Positions 47,419 to 56,915 of a stretch of DNA of 64,000 nucleotides are shown piece by piece. Source of the stretch: Halieaceae bacterium (GTDB taxonomy: Bacteria > Pseudomonadota > Gammaproteobacteria > Pseudomonadales > Halieaceae); assembly GCA_902518075.1 (NCBI GenBank), contig CABYEX010000004.1:5621-69620 (forward strand). The letters run 5' to 3'. The notes under the pieces were generated by a model. It did not search any database. It had not been told where the DNA came from and saw only the letters and a list, made by a program, of their open reading frames with translations. The translations under genes and the position numbers were made by a program. Positions within the stretch are counted from its first letter, which is position 1; each line of letters begins with the position of its first letter.

Positions 47419-48123
47419 TTACTGGTTGGCTGAATCCGAGGGAAATCGGTGGTTGAGCGTGGTCAGCCTCTCGGGCGTGCCGACGTCCTCCCACACGCCC
47501 TGATACAGCTCACCAGAGAGTGACGCACTCGCTATCGCCTCATCCAACAGCGGCTTCAAGGGGTGCCGACCCGACGCACAGTTGGCAAACAACCCGGGGG
47601 CATAAACACCAATGCCGCTGTAAGTGGCCACCATTGAGTCACCTGCCGCTGGCTGGGTTGGCGGTCGATGACCGACGCAATCATCCTGCAATGCAAAGTC
47701 GCCCAGGGGATGATGCTCCGGGTTTGGCACCAACACAATGTGCGCACCTCGCTCAGCGGGCGCCATCTCGCGTAACTGAGCAAAGGGATAATCGGTAAAC
47801 ACGTCGCCATTGACAAGCAAGAATGGTGTATTACCGAGGCGCGGCAGAGCCTGGATAATGCCGCCGGCGGTTTCAAGCGGGGCCTGCTCTAACGAGATCG
47901 AGATCGCTACCTGCCACTGGCTGCCATCCCCCAGAAACTCGACCAACTGCTGTCCGAGGTGAGAGACGTTGACCACAATCTCGCTGAAACCTGCTGCACT
48001 CAGTCTTGCAATGTGATGCTCGATCAGTGGCTTACCTGCCACCTCTAGAAGCGGTTTAGGCGTGACATCGGTCAGCGGCTGCATCCGCCGGCCCACCCCC
48101 GCGGCAAGAATCATCGCCTTCAT
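47419..48123 (-). CDS. murU: N-acetylmuramate alpha-1-phosphate uridylyltransferase
   Basis: A 234-residue nucleotidyltransferase. The ATG at 48123 (MKAMILAAGVGRRMQPLTDVTPKPLLEVAGKPL) fits; a longer frame to 48159 lies inside amgK. LVNGDVFTDYPF contains the metal Asp. MurU makes UDP-MurNAc from MurNAc-1-phosphate in the Pseudomonas recycling shunt that bypasses de novo synthesis. It overlaps amgK by four bases. Confidence 0.91.
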   Translation of the reverse strand: MKAMILAAGVGRRMQPLTDVTPKPLLEVAGKPLIEHHIARLSAAGFSEIVVNVSHLGQQLVEFLGDGSQWQVAISISLEQAPLETAGGIIQALPRLGNTPFLLVNGDVFTDYPFAQLREMAPAERGAHIVLVPNPEHHPLGDFALQDDCVGHRPPTQPAAGDSMVATYSGIGVYAPGLFANCASGRHPLKPLLDEAIASASLSGELYQGVWEDVGTPERLTTLNHRFPSDSANQ

Positions 48124-49265
48124 CGGACCCAACCCTCTGGGTCGATCGCTTCGTACCAAGGCTGTTCGCTAATCACAGACATCAGATCCGATTCAAACCA
48201 GTCTCTGAACTCCGTAACGCTGCTGTGTGCGCCGGCCGTTAATGCGAGCGCTTCCCGCACGTACTCGGCCACAAGCGGCAAGTCCGCCAAATAGGTCGAT
48301 TTTTGATCTCTCAGATGCAACCGGGCAAAGACCCCAAGCACCCGGAGGTGGCGTTGCAAACCAGTTAGATCAAACCAACTCTGAAATTGCGCTGGACTCA
48401 CCTCCTTTAGTCGTGTTGCTAGAGCCTGCAGGCTCGATGCCTGTTCTGCCGATGGCGCGGCGACCCCCACGCTCTTCAGCTGCAGCAAATAACTGTCGAG
48501 CCACGCCAGCTGTTGCGATCGTGGCCAGCGAATGTAGCAATCCTTCAGCAGTGACACAGGGTCGTAAGTGATCGGTCCCAAAACCGCATCTTGAAAATCA
48601 ATCACACCCAGTTCACTCCCCTCGAGCAGCATCAAATTGCGGCTGTGAAAGTCGCGATGCACCCACACAGTTGGCTGCTCAGCGAACACGCTGATCAAAT
48701 AGTCGGTGAGCATCGCATAGCACTGACGCAAACGCTCATCCGGTTGAATGCCCAGCAAGCCCGAGAGGAACCACTCTGGAAAAACATCCATCTCGGTTTT
48801 CAGCCGACCCGAATCATAACCAGGGATGCCTACCTCCTCACATGGCATACTGATCTGGCACATCAGCGCATTGAAAGCCTTTTGGTACAGAGCAGCGGCA
48901 GACTCAGGGTAGGAAGCCAGCGCAGGGAGCAGTTGTTGATCGCCGAAATCCTCAAGCAAAAACCAGCCTCGTCGCAGTGACTGCGCAAACACGGCCGGTG
49001 TGCGAACACCGGCTTTAGCCATCTGGGCGCCAACACGCAAGAAAGCCTCGTTGTTCTGCGACGCTGGCGACACCATCGCAATAAGGGATGGCATCTCTCG
49101 CGTCGCCCCTCCCATGTTGGGTGTTGCTAGTCCCTTTAAAGAGGTAACCCGATAGTATTGGCGCGGGCTAGCATCACCGGCGATGAGCTCGATATTCATT
49201 TCGGAGACCGCACACTGCAACGCCCTCGCTATCCACTCTTTTAGTCCTACCGGGTAAAGACTCAT
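48120..49265 (-). CDS. amgK: N-acetylmuramate/N-acetylglucosamine 1-kinase
   Basis: An aminoglycoside-phosphotransferase-fold kinase of about 381 residues. The ATG at 49265 (MSLYPVGLKEWI) aligns best with the family N-terminus; an ATG at 49298 is possible. WVHRDFHSRNLMLLEGSELGVIDFQDAVLGPITYD-type motifs are present: HRDFHSRN is the catalytic loop and VIDFQDA the metal site. AmgK phosphorylates MurNAc for MurU. Both lie divergent from lptD, as in Pseudomonas. Confidence 0.9.
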   Translation of the reverse strand: MSLYPVGLKEWIARALQCAVSEMNIELIAGDASPRQYYRVTSLKGLATPNMGGATREMPSLIAMVSPASQNNEAFLRVGAQMAKAGVRTPAVFAQSLRRGWFLLEDFGDQQLLPALASYPESAAALYQKAFNALMCQISMPCEEVGIPGYDSGRLKTEMDVFPEWFLSGLLGIQPDERLRQCYAMLTDYLISVFAEQPTVWVHRDFHSRNLMLLEGSELGVIDFQDAVLGPITYDPVSLLKDCYIRWPRSQQLAWLDSYLLQLKSVGVAAPSAEQASSLQALATRLKEVSPAQFQSWFDLTGLQRHLRVLGVFARLHLRDQKSTYLADLPLVAEYVREALALTAGAHSSVTEFRDWFESDLMSVISEQPWYEAIDPEGWVR

Positions 49266-49487
49266 GTCGGAATAAGATGCTCCTGTGACCACCTCCATAT
49301 CAGTTAAATAGCGCTGACATAACAAGTGCTGTGACCTGTCTGAGTTTATCGCGCTTGGGCGGCTTTGCTGCCACCGAACGGCAAAAAATAGCGGTAGTGA
49401 GCGGTGAAATTGTCCGCGCATCTGCGGGCGCCTTGGATTATGATGCGCATCCGTTTCTCTATCCCTCCGTGTGAACCCTAAGCCCCC

Positions 49488-51860
49488 GTGAGCCAACAGC
49501 TTCTTCAACCGATACCGCGTCCAAAACTGCTGGTACTGGCCGTTGTAACAGCACTTAGCTCAGCGCCGCTCAGCGCCGAGCGCTTGCTAGAAGAAACTGT
49601 GATTGCGGATATGGATTGGGAGCCCCTGCGGGCCATTCCACTGAATGAACAAGACCGGGTATGCCGACAGTGCGGTGGTCGCTTTGCCGATCCACTCGCC
49701 GGCGTTGACCTCAACCAGTCACCCACTGAAGCCGACCTTGAGGTATATGCGGATGATACCGAGGTGACAGAGGGAGAGCTGCTGTTCGAGGGCAATGTCT
49801 CGCTGAAACAGGGTTATCGTCAGGTCACTGCCGATCAGGTGATCGCGGACCGGGCTCGAGAAACGGCTACCGCCAATGGCAACGTTGTTTTCCGAGAGCC
49901 CGGCATTTTGATTCGCGGATCCCGCATTGATTACAACAGCCAATCAGAAGAAGCGACCGTAACCGACGCGCGTTACGTCATTCACGATCGGCGAATGGTC
50001 GGCTCAGCGGTTCAGCTCAAGCGCCTGGGAAACGGCGAAATCGCGATTGACGACGGTCGTATGACGTACTGCAGCCCCGAGGATCCCGAATGGGTACTGC
50101 ACGCGGACGAGCTTGAAATCGATCCAGGGAGCGGCGATGCGCAGGCCTGGGGCGCCAAGCTGAAGGTGGCTGGCGTGCCGGTGATGTACCTGCCATGGAT
50201 TCGCTTCCCGGTTGATTCCCGCCGCAAAACTGGCTTGCTGTTTCCTGATATCGGCAGCGATACGCGGGGTGGCGTTGATATTACGGCGCCGATCTACCTC
50301 AACCTTGCACCCAACTACGATCTGCTCTACCGCCCTCGGTACATCCAGGAGCGTGGCCTCCTCCATCAAGGAAAATTCCGCTGGCTAAGCGACAATATGG
50401 GCTACTGGGAGCTCGACGGTGGCTGGACCGGTGATGACAGCAAGTATGAAGACAATTTCCCGCTAGACGATGGTTCGAGATGGCTAGTCGGCGCACAGCA
50501 CAAAGGTCAATATGGGGAAAACTGGTACACACGTGTCAACTTCACGCGCGTGAGCGACACCGAATATCTCCGCGACCTCAATAACAGCAATCTTAGCGCT
50601 CAACGAGAAACCGCTTTACAACAGCTGGCGAGGATAGGTTGGACCAATGATCAATGGCAGATCACGTTAGACTTCGAGCAGTTTCAGTCCATTGCTGAAG
50701 ACATCGCCGAGGACTACCGCAAACTCCCGCAGATGACAGCGCACTGGGTGGGCAATCGGGAGTGGGCGGGCCTGACTCCTATTTTCCTGAGCGAGTTGTC
50801 GCATTTTGATAGCGACATCGAACGTGTTACCGGCCAACGCCTGTATAACGAATTCGGGCTGACCAAGCCCATGAATTGGACCGCGGGGTTTTTGCAGCCA
50901 ACAATTAAGTATCGATCCGTGACTTATAAACTCAACCGGCCGTTTACTGACATCGAAAATTCGCCCAACGCGGGTTCTCTGATGGCGAGCCTTGATGGGG
51001 GTTTGATATTTGAGCGGCAGACCAAATTATTTGGCCAGTCCATGACCCAGACGTTGGAACCCCGAGTGTATTATCTCTATAGCAAATATGAAGAGCAGAT
51101 TTTTCAGCCCGATTTTGACACTGCCGAACTAACCTTTAGCTACGGGCAACTTTTTCGCGATACACGCTTCTCTGGAAACGACCGGCTTGATGATGCAAAT
51201 CAACTCTCGGTTGGCGTGACAAGTCGATACTTCGACAACGAGACTGGCGAAGAAAAGCTGAGCGTCAGTCTGGGCCAAATATACTACTTCCGCGACCGAG
51301 AAGTTCGGCTCAACGCCCTTGATCCCGAGCTCGTGGAAAACACGTCGCCTTTGGCGGGCGAATTCTCTTGGTCGCCCAACCCACAATGGCAATTGCGGGC
51401 CAGCGCGCTTTACGACACCAACGACAATACTTTTGATGCTGCGAGCGCACAGGCCACCTACTTCCCTTGGTCTGGGGCGGTACTGAGTGCCGGTTACACG
51501 TTACGAGAACCACCGCCGTCACTGTTGGAAAGGCCGGTGACGGAGCAGGCTAACGTTTCGGCTTACGCTCCAATTACTGACCACTGGAGTGTGTTTGGCG
51601 CACTGGAGTATTCTCTTGAAGGGTCTACAGCGGTAGAAGACATGGTTGGCTTTGAGTATGACAACTGCTGCTGGCGTCTTCGAGTCCTGTATATGCGCTA
51701 CATAGACACCGAACGCGGTGAAATACCGAATTTCAGCGACCCCAACCTCAACCGCGAAAACGCGATTCAGGTGCAATTCCTGCTCAAGGGTATGGGTGGT
51801 TTTGGTGGCAGGGTCGATAACCTTCTGAAAGACATGATCCGCGGGTTCGCAGATCGCTAG
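49488..51860 (+). CDS. lptD: LPS-assembly protein LptD
   Basis: A 790-residue outer-membrane beta-barrel that inserts LPS together with LptE. A GTG start at 49488 gives a signal peptide ending near PLSA|ER. An N-terminal CRQCGG, an MTYCSPED cysteine and a C-terminal DNCCWRLRV pair supply the inter-domain disulfides. The beta-jellyroll (about 80-240) has GNVSLKQGYRQVTADQV and LPWIRFPVDSRRKTGLLFPD; the rest is barrel strands. In E. coli lptD is followed directly by surA; here 332 bases intervene. Confidence 0.96.
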   Translation: MSQQLLQPIPRPKLLVLAVVTALSSAPLSAERLLEETVIADMDWEPLRAIPLNEQDRVCRQCGGRFADPLAGVDLNQSPTEADLEVYADDTEVTEGELLFEGNVSLKQGYRQVTADQVIADRARETATANGNVVFREPGILIRGSRIDYNSQSEEATVTDARYVIHDRRMVGSAVQLKRLGNGEIAIDDGRMTYCSPEDPEWVLHADELEIDPGSGDAQAWGAKLKVAGVPVMYLPWIRFPVDSRRKTGLLFPDIGSDTRGGVDITAPIYLNLAPNYDLLYRPRYIQERGLLHQGKFRWLSDNMGYWELDGGWTGDDSKYEDNFPLDDGSRWLVGAQHKGQYGENWYTRVNFTRVSDTEYLRDLNNSNLSAQRETALQQLARIGWTNDQWQITLDFEQFQSIAEDIAEDYRKLPQMTAHWVGNREWAGLTPIFLSELSHFDSDIERVTGQRLYNEFGLTKPMNWTAGFLQPTIKYRSVTYKLNRPFTDIENSPNAGSLMASLDGGLIFERQTKLFGQSMTQTLEPRVYYLYSKYEEQIFQPDFDTAELTFSYGQLFRDTRFSGNDRLDDANQLSVGVTSRYFDNETGEEKLSVSLGQIYYFRDREVRLNALDPELVENTSPLAGEFSWSPNPQWQLRASALYDTNDNTFDAASAQATYFPWSGAVLSAGYTLREPPPSLLERPVTEQANVSAYAPITDHWSVFGALEYSLEGSTAVEDMVGFEYDNCCWRLRVLYMRYIDTERGEIPNFSDPNLNRENAIQVQFLLKGMGGFGGRVDNLLKDMIRGFADR

Positions 51861-52192
51861 AATGAATTGCGCAGTGCGCCTTGCTGTTCGACCCCGGCTT
51901 TTGATTGATCAAGTAGAGAAGAAGGGCCACACAGTGGCCCCAGACCAGAGGCATCCGGGTTTTCATGCCTTGTGATGACTAACTCGAATATACCTGGCTA
52001 GGTGAGGTGCACTTGCCCAGGCGTACTTAAGTAGGTGTTTTGGACTAGGTGTATGAGGCTTAGCGCCAATATCTGGGCAAGCATCGCAACTCAGCAAGTA
52101 TTGGCGTTGTGTCGGTGAGAAACTTTTGATGCTTTCACCCACAACATCTATAGTCCATAGCCTGTCTAGACAACCTGGAAAAGAGTTCCAAT
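51861..52192. other. unusual spacer between lptD and surA
   Basis: This 332-base stretch has a 7-bp GGGCCAC/GTGGCCC hairpin at 51924-51940 and an 8-bp inverted repeat CGCCAATA/TATTGGCG at 52064-52071 and 52099-52106. Short leftward frames exist but show no recognisable protein. It may hold a surA promoter. Confidence 0.5.
51924..51940. terminator. hairpin downstream of lptD
   Basis: Stem GGGCCAC/GTGGCCC with a three-base loop, 64 bases after the lptD stop. No T-run follows. It could be a weak terminator or mRNA 3' stabiliser. Confidence 0.4.
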
Positions 52193-53494
52193 ATGCTTTG
52201 CAGAATGACCACACCTCGTGAACGATCAGCTCTGGCAGTTTTGTCAGCTCCATTGTTTGCTTTGTTTTTCTGGCCTTCCCTAGCGTCGGCCCAAGTCGAG
52301 ATGCTAGATCAGGTAGTCGCGATCGTTGACGACGATATTATCCTAGCCAGCGAGCTGCAGGAGCGGGTGCAAGGCGTGAGAAGTACTATGGAGTCTCGTG
52401 GCGTTGAGATGCCCTCTGACGATGTGCTGATTCGCGAGACGCTCGATCGTTTGATACTTGACAGCATCCAGCTCCAGCTGGCAAACCGTTACGGTGTGCG
52501 TATTCCAGATCAGCAACTCGATGAGGCAATGTCTCGGCTCGCGCGGCAAAACGGTCTGGCGCTGGAGCAGTTCCGCATTGCACTCGAACAATCTGGTCAG
52601 AGTTATGCCGCGGCCCGGGAGGGCCTGCGGGACGATCTCGCGATTCAACGAGTCCAACAGGGCAACGTAATGCGAAATATCAATATCTCGGAACAAGAGA
52701 TCGATAACTTTCTCACCACTGAGGAAGGTGAAGCCATGACCCAACCTGAATACCAGGTGGTACAGGCCTTGCTTTCGGTCAGCCGAGGTGAAGACGCCTC
52801 AGAAATCGCTGCTAAAGAGGCCTATATCAACAAAGTGCTGAGCAACATTCAATCAGGCCAACCTTTTGAGCAGGCAGTCAGTGGCACTGAACCTTACGCC
52901 TTTGCCGGGGGCGATCTCGGTTGGCGCAAGCTTGGCGACATACCCAGCATGTTCGCCGATGTTGTGCCGACATTGGCTGTCGGTGAGGTGACCAAAGTGC
53001 GCTCATCTTCTGGACTTCATTTAATTTACCTAGCCGATTCAGTCGGTGGCGAACAGTTGGTTCGCCAGACAGATGTTCGGCATATTCTCGTTAAACCGAC
53101 TGAGGTGCTGAATGAACAAGCGGCAGAAGACCTCGTCGTTAAACTCAGGGCACGCATAGCGGCGGGGGAGCAGTTTGGTGAACTCGCACGTCAGTATTCA
53201 GATGACATTGGCTCGGCGGCGGAGGGCGGTGAACTGGGCTGGACAAACCCCGGCCAGATGGTGCCAGAGTTCGAAGCCACGATGGCAGGCACAGCTGAAG
53301 GCTCGATTAGCCAGCCTTTCCGCAGCGAATTCGGATGGCATATTCTGGAAGTTAAAGCCCGCCGGGACAAAGACTTCTCGGGGGAGCTTCGACGCAATCA
53401 GGTGGCAGGGTATATCCGCGAGCAAAAATATCAGGAGGAGCTGGATGCCTGGCTCCGAAAAATTCGCGAAGAAGCTTTCGTCGACATCAAATGA
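52193..53494 (+). CDS. surA: periplasmic chaperone/peptidyl-prolyl isomerase SurA
   Basis: A 433-residue protein that escorts outer-membrane proteins, including LptD. The ATG at 52193 has AAAAGAG seven bases upstream; ATG at 52205 would give a shorter signal peptide. Signal cleavage is near ASA|QV. The N-terminal chaperone part has DQVVAIVDDDIILASEL. The two parvulin domains lie at about 172-275 and 284-385 (first PYAFAGGDLGWRK, second VRHILVKP...GGELGWTNPGQMVPEF). Length is normal. The stop overlaps pdxA by four bases. Confidence 0.95.
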   Translation: MLCRMTTPRERSALAVLSAPLFALFFWPSLASAQVEMLDQVVAIVDDDIILASELQERVQGVRSTMESRGVEMPSDDVLIRETLDRLILDSIQLQLANRYGVRIPDQQLDEAMSRLARQNGLALEQFRIALEQSGQSYAAAREGLRDDLAIQRVQQGNVMRNINISEQEIDNFLTTEEGEAMTQPEYQVVQALLSVSRGEDASEIAAKEAYINKVLSNIQSGQPFEQAVSGTEPYAFAGGDLGWRKLGDIPSMFADVVPTLAVGEVTKVRSSSGLHLIYLADSVGGEQLVRQTDVRHILVKPTEVLNEQAAEDLVVKLRARIAAGEQFGELARQYSDDIGSAAEGGELGWTNPGQMVPEFEATMAGTAEGSISQPFRSEFGWHILEVKARRDKDFSGELRRNQVAGYIREQKYQEELDAWLRKIREEAFVDIK

Positions 53495-54480
53495 CCCCCC
53501 GCCTTGTCATCACCACGGGTGAGTCGGCAGGTATTGGGCCAGATATTGTTCTAGCCAGCGCAGGTGCCGCCTGGCCTGCCCAGCTGGTGGCAGTGGGCTG
53601 CATAGAATCCCTTGCAGTCCGTAATCAAGCACTGGACCTAGACGTATCTTTAGTGCCCTATACGAGTGGACAGAGGGCAACGGAACACCGTGCCAATACC
53701 CTACCTGTCATTAATATCCCGTTGAACAAGCCTTGCACACCCGCGCTTCTCAATCCGGACAACGCGGGCCAGGTGCTGGCACAGTTGGAGCTGGCGACTG
53801 AACTCTGTCACGCTCAAGAGTGCCATGCGATGGTGACCGCGCCCGTACACAAAGGGATCATCAATACCGCCGGTATCCCGTTTTCCGGACACACCGAGTT
53901 TTTGGCCAACCAAACAAACGCTGACGCCCCAGTAATGCTGTTGACTGCAGGGGCACTCAAGGTCGCGCTCGCGACCACGCATTTACCATTGAGTGCGGTG
54001 CCGGACGCGATTACCCCTAGCAGTCTGGAACGGTCGCTTCGGGTGCTGGCAAGAGGGCTTAGATCGTCCTTTGGTATATCTCACCCACGCATCACAGTAC
54101 TGGGACTAAACCCCCACGCAGGTGAGAATGGCCACATGGGGAGTGAAGAGCTGGAAGTGATCGGCCCCGTCTGCGATTTACTCAGAGCAGAGGGCCTGAG
54201 CATTAAAGGCCCCATATCGGCAGATACGGCGTTTAGTGCGGCGCAGCGAGCAACAACTGACGCTTATCTAGCGATGTTCCATGACCAGGGTCTACCAATC
54301 ATCAAGTCAGAGAGATTTGGCGAGATTGTGAATGTGACGCTGGGTCTGCCCATCATCCGGACCTCTGTAGACCATGGCACTGCCCTATCACTCGCCGGGA
54401 CGGGGCAGGCGGATGCAAGCAGCATGAAACAAGCGATAGAGATGGCCATTCAAATGTCCTCAACAACGCTAGCTCAATGA
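53491..54480 (+). CDS. pdxA: 4-hydroxythreonine-4-phosphate dehydrogenase
   Basis: A 329-residue pyridoxal-phosphate biosynthesis enzyme, coupled to surA by ATGA. TTGESAGIGPDIVL, TAPVHKGIINTAGIPFSGHTEFLA and LGLNPHAGENGHMGSEE are the metal and substrate motifs, followed by MFHDQGLPIIK. Length is normal. In most gammaproteobacteria ksgA, apaG and apaH follow; here they do not. Confidence 0.95.
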   Translation: MTPRLVITTGESAGIGPDIVLASAGAAWPAQLVAVGCIESLAVRNQALDLDVSLVPYTSGQRATEHRANTLPVINIPLNKPCTPALLNPDNAGQVLAQLELATELCHAQECHAMVTAPVHKGIINTAGIPFSGHTEFLANQTNADAPVMLLTAGALKVALATTHLPLSAVPDAITPSSLERSLRVLARGLRSSFGISHPRITVLGLNPHAGENGHMGSEELEVIGPVCDLLRAEGLSIKGPISADTAFSAAQRATTDAYLAMFHDQGLPIIKSERFGEIVNVTLGLPIIRTSVDHGTALSLAGTGQADASSMKQAIEMAIQMSSTTLAQ

Positions 54481-54816
54481 AGAGTTTTCTGGGCGACACC
54501 ACCCCTTTTCCCAACCTGGTCAACAAAACCCACCTCGATGTGATCGAAGATCTCGGGTAGCTAGGCTTCTACCGTCACCAGCTGCCAGTCCTGATTGGTT
54601 TCTTCGGACACATCGCCCTTGAGATTAGCGGAATAACGCACCACGCGGCCACCCAGGCGAGAGTAGGTAAACGGCTGCCGACTAATAGTCCAAGGCTCAT
54701 CTTCGGTGCACGAGGAGCCTGGCGAGGACTCATGCGATTAGCGATACAGTTCGCAGGCTTAACCGACCCGCATCCGCGGTACACTAAGCTTAGGATTCAG
54801 GAGCTTCTTTGGACCA
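54481..54816. other. breakpoint region after pdxA with gene remnants
   Basis: Of 336 bases none forms an intact gene. A 27-codon frame that overlaps the pdxA stop (ATGA at 54477) reads MKSFLGDTTPFPNLVNKTHL and then stops at about 54560, and looks like the beginning of a truncated gene. The opposite strand holds the remnant at 54561-54737. Confidence 0.55.
54561..54737 (-). pseudogene. C-terminal gene remnant without start codon
   Basis: On the minus strand a 58-codon open stretch between two stops reads like real protein: TISRQPFTYSRLGGRVVRYS near the middle and ending DWQLVTVEA. It has no start codon, and a TAA stands directly upstream, so it seems to be the tail of a gene whose front was deleted. 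I do not recognise the family. The codon choice (CTG, GTG, GGC) is local in style. Confidence 0.45.
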
Positions 54817-56655
54817 ATGTCAGATATTAATTTTTCTTATTCCATAGGTTCGCCCCCTACCCTCGCAAGTGAATCCGCCCCGTTATGGAGCTTTAATAGC
54901 ACTAAGGTGCTGCCCTGCATAGACAACACAGTCACCCTGCACAATTCCCGAAACAACCAAAGCATGTTGGTACAGAGCGAGGTGGCGCATGCGCTCAGTT
55001 TTTGCGCGCCATTCAGATCGATGGACGCACATCTGGAGCGCATTTTAGCGGCGATGCCGCCGCTCAGGGACAACCCAGAAGATGCGAGGAACATCCTCAT
55101 AAGCATCCGAGACGCGGGATTTTTAGAACCCGCGGAGGCGGCCTGGCAGCGCCTTTGCGCGGACGTCACGCCGCACGAATCGACTCCCGCACGCGTCTTT
55201 ATTCTCACCTGTGATCGCCCGGAAGCGCTGAAGCGACTACTTGACAGTCTTTGTGACCGTCCAATCGACCCCGCCATCGAAAGCCTCTGGATAATCGACG
55301 ATTCGAAGCAGGGGGAGTCGATTGGACGCAACACCGAGGTCATCGGGGCAATTAGAGGTCGAATTGCCGTACCCGTGCATCATGTTGATGCCGCGATGCA
55401 ACAGGTTCTGAATGACTACATGCTCACATCGGCACCTCAGCATCAGGCCAGCCTCTCGTTTTTGCTGGATGCCGACCGCTGGTCAGGGAAGCCCACCTAC
55501 GGCAGAGCTCGCAATGTGAGCCTGCTGCTCAGCGTAGGCTTCCGCGCCTTAGTATTGGATGACGATATTCTCTTGCAGGCGATCGCCCCACCTTATGCGA
55601 CACGCGGTCTTAAGTTGGATTCAGCAAGAGGCAGGGAAGCCGCGTTTTATGGGAGCTTTGAGGCGCTGGCACAGCACGCGCTCGATACAAACCACGATCC
55701 ACTCACCCAATTACTTAGCAATGTTGGGCAATCGCTGGGCAACCTGATGCTTAACAATCTCGCAGTACCGGCGGACCTTGCCGGTTGGGATGGCGAGCTA
55801 TTAAGCCGATATGGCGCTCAATCACCTGTGCTCCTCAATCAATGTGGATCATGGGGCGACCCCGGTACCGGGGACGCCAGCTGGATATTCTTTTTGCCCG
55901 AGCAAAGCATCAAAAGCCTCATCAGCTCGGAGCAGCCTCTCGACCACCTACTCGCCGTGCGCGCCAATTGGATGGGCTATAGCGGACCAACGCTAACGGC
56001 CTATGGTTCCCTTTCGCAGCTTACGGGCTTTGATCACCGCACGTTGCTGCCCCCTTACTTCCCCGCCGGGCGGGGTGAGGATGCACTGTTTGGCATCATG
56101 CTCCAGCGCGTGCAACCGAATTCTCTGGTACTAAGTGAGGGCTGGGCGGTCCGTCACGAACCGCTCGATAAAAGGGCGAACCGCGGCGACCTAAAACCGC
56201 TCAGCGTTAAACCGGGCATGAATACGTTGGCAGATTGGCTGGGCCGTGAACCAGAAGAAGAAAAAGGCCTGACGCCAGCGCGGCGCCTGTTGAGCGTTAG
56301 TGACGATATCAAAAAGCTTGCCCAGTTGGAGATCGATGCGCTAGAGCGTTTGGTGGGTGAAAAGATTGCGAGCAAACGCACCAGTTTATTGGCCCGTTGC
56401 ACTGAACATTTAGAACAACTCTCAGGCATGGATATTTCAGCAAATGCGACCGCGTGGTCCGAATTTTTATCCCAGTCCCAAGCGGGGCTGATTGAGGCTT
56501 TACAGAGCCCAGAGCCAGCGCCCCTAGGTAGTCTCCTCGAAAGCGAATCCATAGCCACCGAGGCCTCCGTAAGAGATATGGGCGATCATTTTGCCGATGC
56601 ATTGTCGGCATGGCCGGAAATTTGTGAGACAAGCAAAGACTTCAGGCCTTATTAG
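54817..56655 (+). CDS. glycosyltransferase-like protein with possible PqqD-type N-terminal domain
   Basis: A 612-residue cytoplasmic protein. Residues about 35-110 (SMLVQSEVAHALSFCAPF ... NILISIRDAGFLEP) resemble the small winged-helix PqqD/RRE fold; this is inference. Residues 125-440 show a GT-A-like arrangement: RVFILTCDRPEALKRLLDSL, LWIIDDSK, YGRARNVSLLL and ALVLDDDILL, where DDD at about 248-250 is the DxD-type metal motif, then FPAGRGEDALFGIML with the acceptor-side ED. The last 150 residues are helical. Similar proteins in marine gammaproteobacteria accompany TPR-oxygenase genes. Likely role: glycosylation of a protein or cell-surface polymer. Confidence 0.72.
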   Translation: MSDINFSYSIGSPPTLASESAPLWSFNSTKVLPCIDNTVTLHNSRNNQSMLVQSEVAHALSFCAPFRSMDAHLERILAAMPPLRDNPEDARNILISIRDAGFLEPAEAAWQRLCADVTPHESTPARVFILTCDRPEALKRLLDSLCDRPIDPAIESLWIIDDSKQGESIGRNTEVIGAIRGRIAVPVHHVDAAMQQVLNDYMLTSAPQHQASLSFLLDADRWSGKPTYGRARNVSLLLSVGFRALVLDDDILLQAIAPPYATRGLKLDSARGREAAFYGSFEALAQHALDTNHDPLTQLLSNVGQSLGNLMLNNLAVPADLAGWDGELLSRYGAQSPVLLNQCGSWGDPGTGDASWIFFLPEQSIKSLISSEQPLDHLLAVRANWMGYSGPTLTAYGSLSQLTGFDHRTLLPPYFPAGRGEDALFGIMLQRVQPNSLVLSEGWAVRHEPLDKRANRGDLKPLSVKPGMNTLADWLGREPEEEKGLTPARRLLSVSDDIKKLAQLEIDALERLVGEKIASKRTSLLARCTEHLEQLSGMDISANATAWSEFLSQSQAGLIEALQSPEPAPLGSLLESESIATEASVRDMGDHFADALSAWPEICETSKDFRPY

Positions 56656-56915
56656 GCGCTGAGACCTCTAAGACAAACTGATCGGTTAGTTCGATGACCA
56701 GAGGCAGCGTTGACACGCGGGGATGAATACGGTGGATAGCCCAAGCGCTTACCGTTTTGGCCTTTGCACTCGGTTTTAGCTCTACGCTGGGAGTGCCGGT
56801 CTTTCTGTCAGCTCATTAGCCATGTTAGGCGCCGCTCGGATTTCTGGCGACGCCGGCCACTGCCCGACCCGAGGCAACACAGTGCCTATCACTGACAGCA
56901 CCCACAATGGTCATT

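Noticed and set aside
51963..52253. 96-codon leftward frame in the lptD-surA spacer
   Set aside because: It overlaps the surA start and signal-peptide region and shows no recognisable domain.
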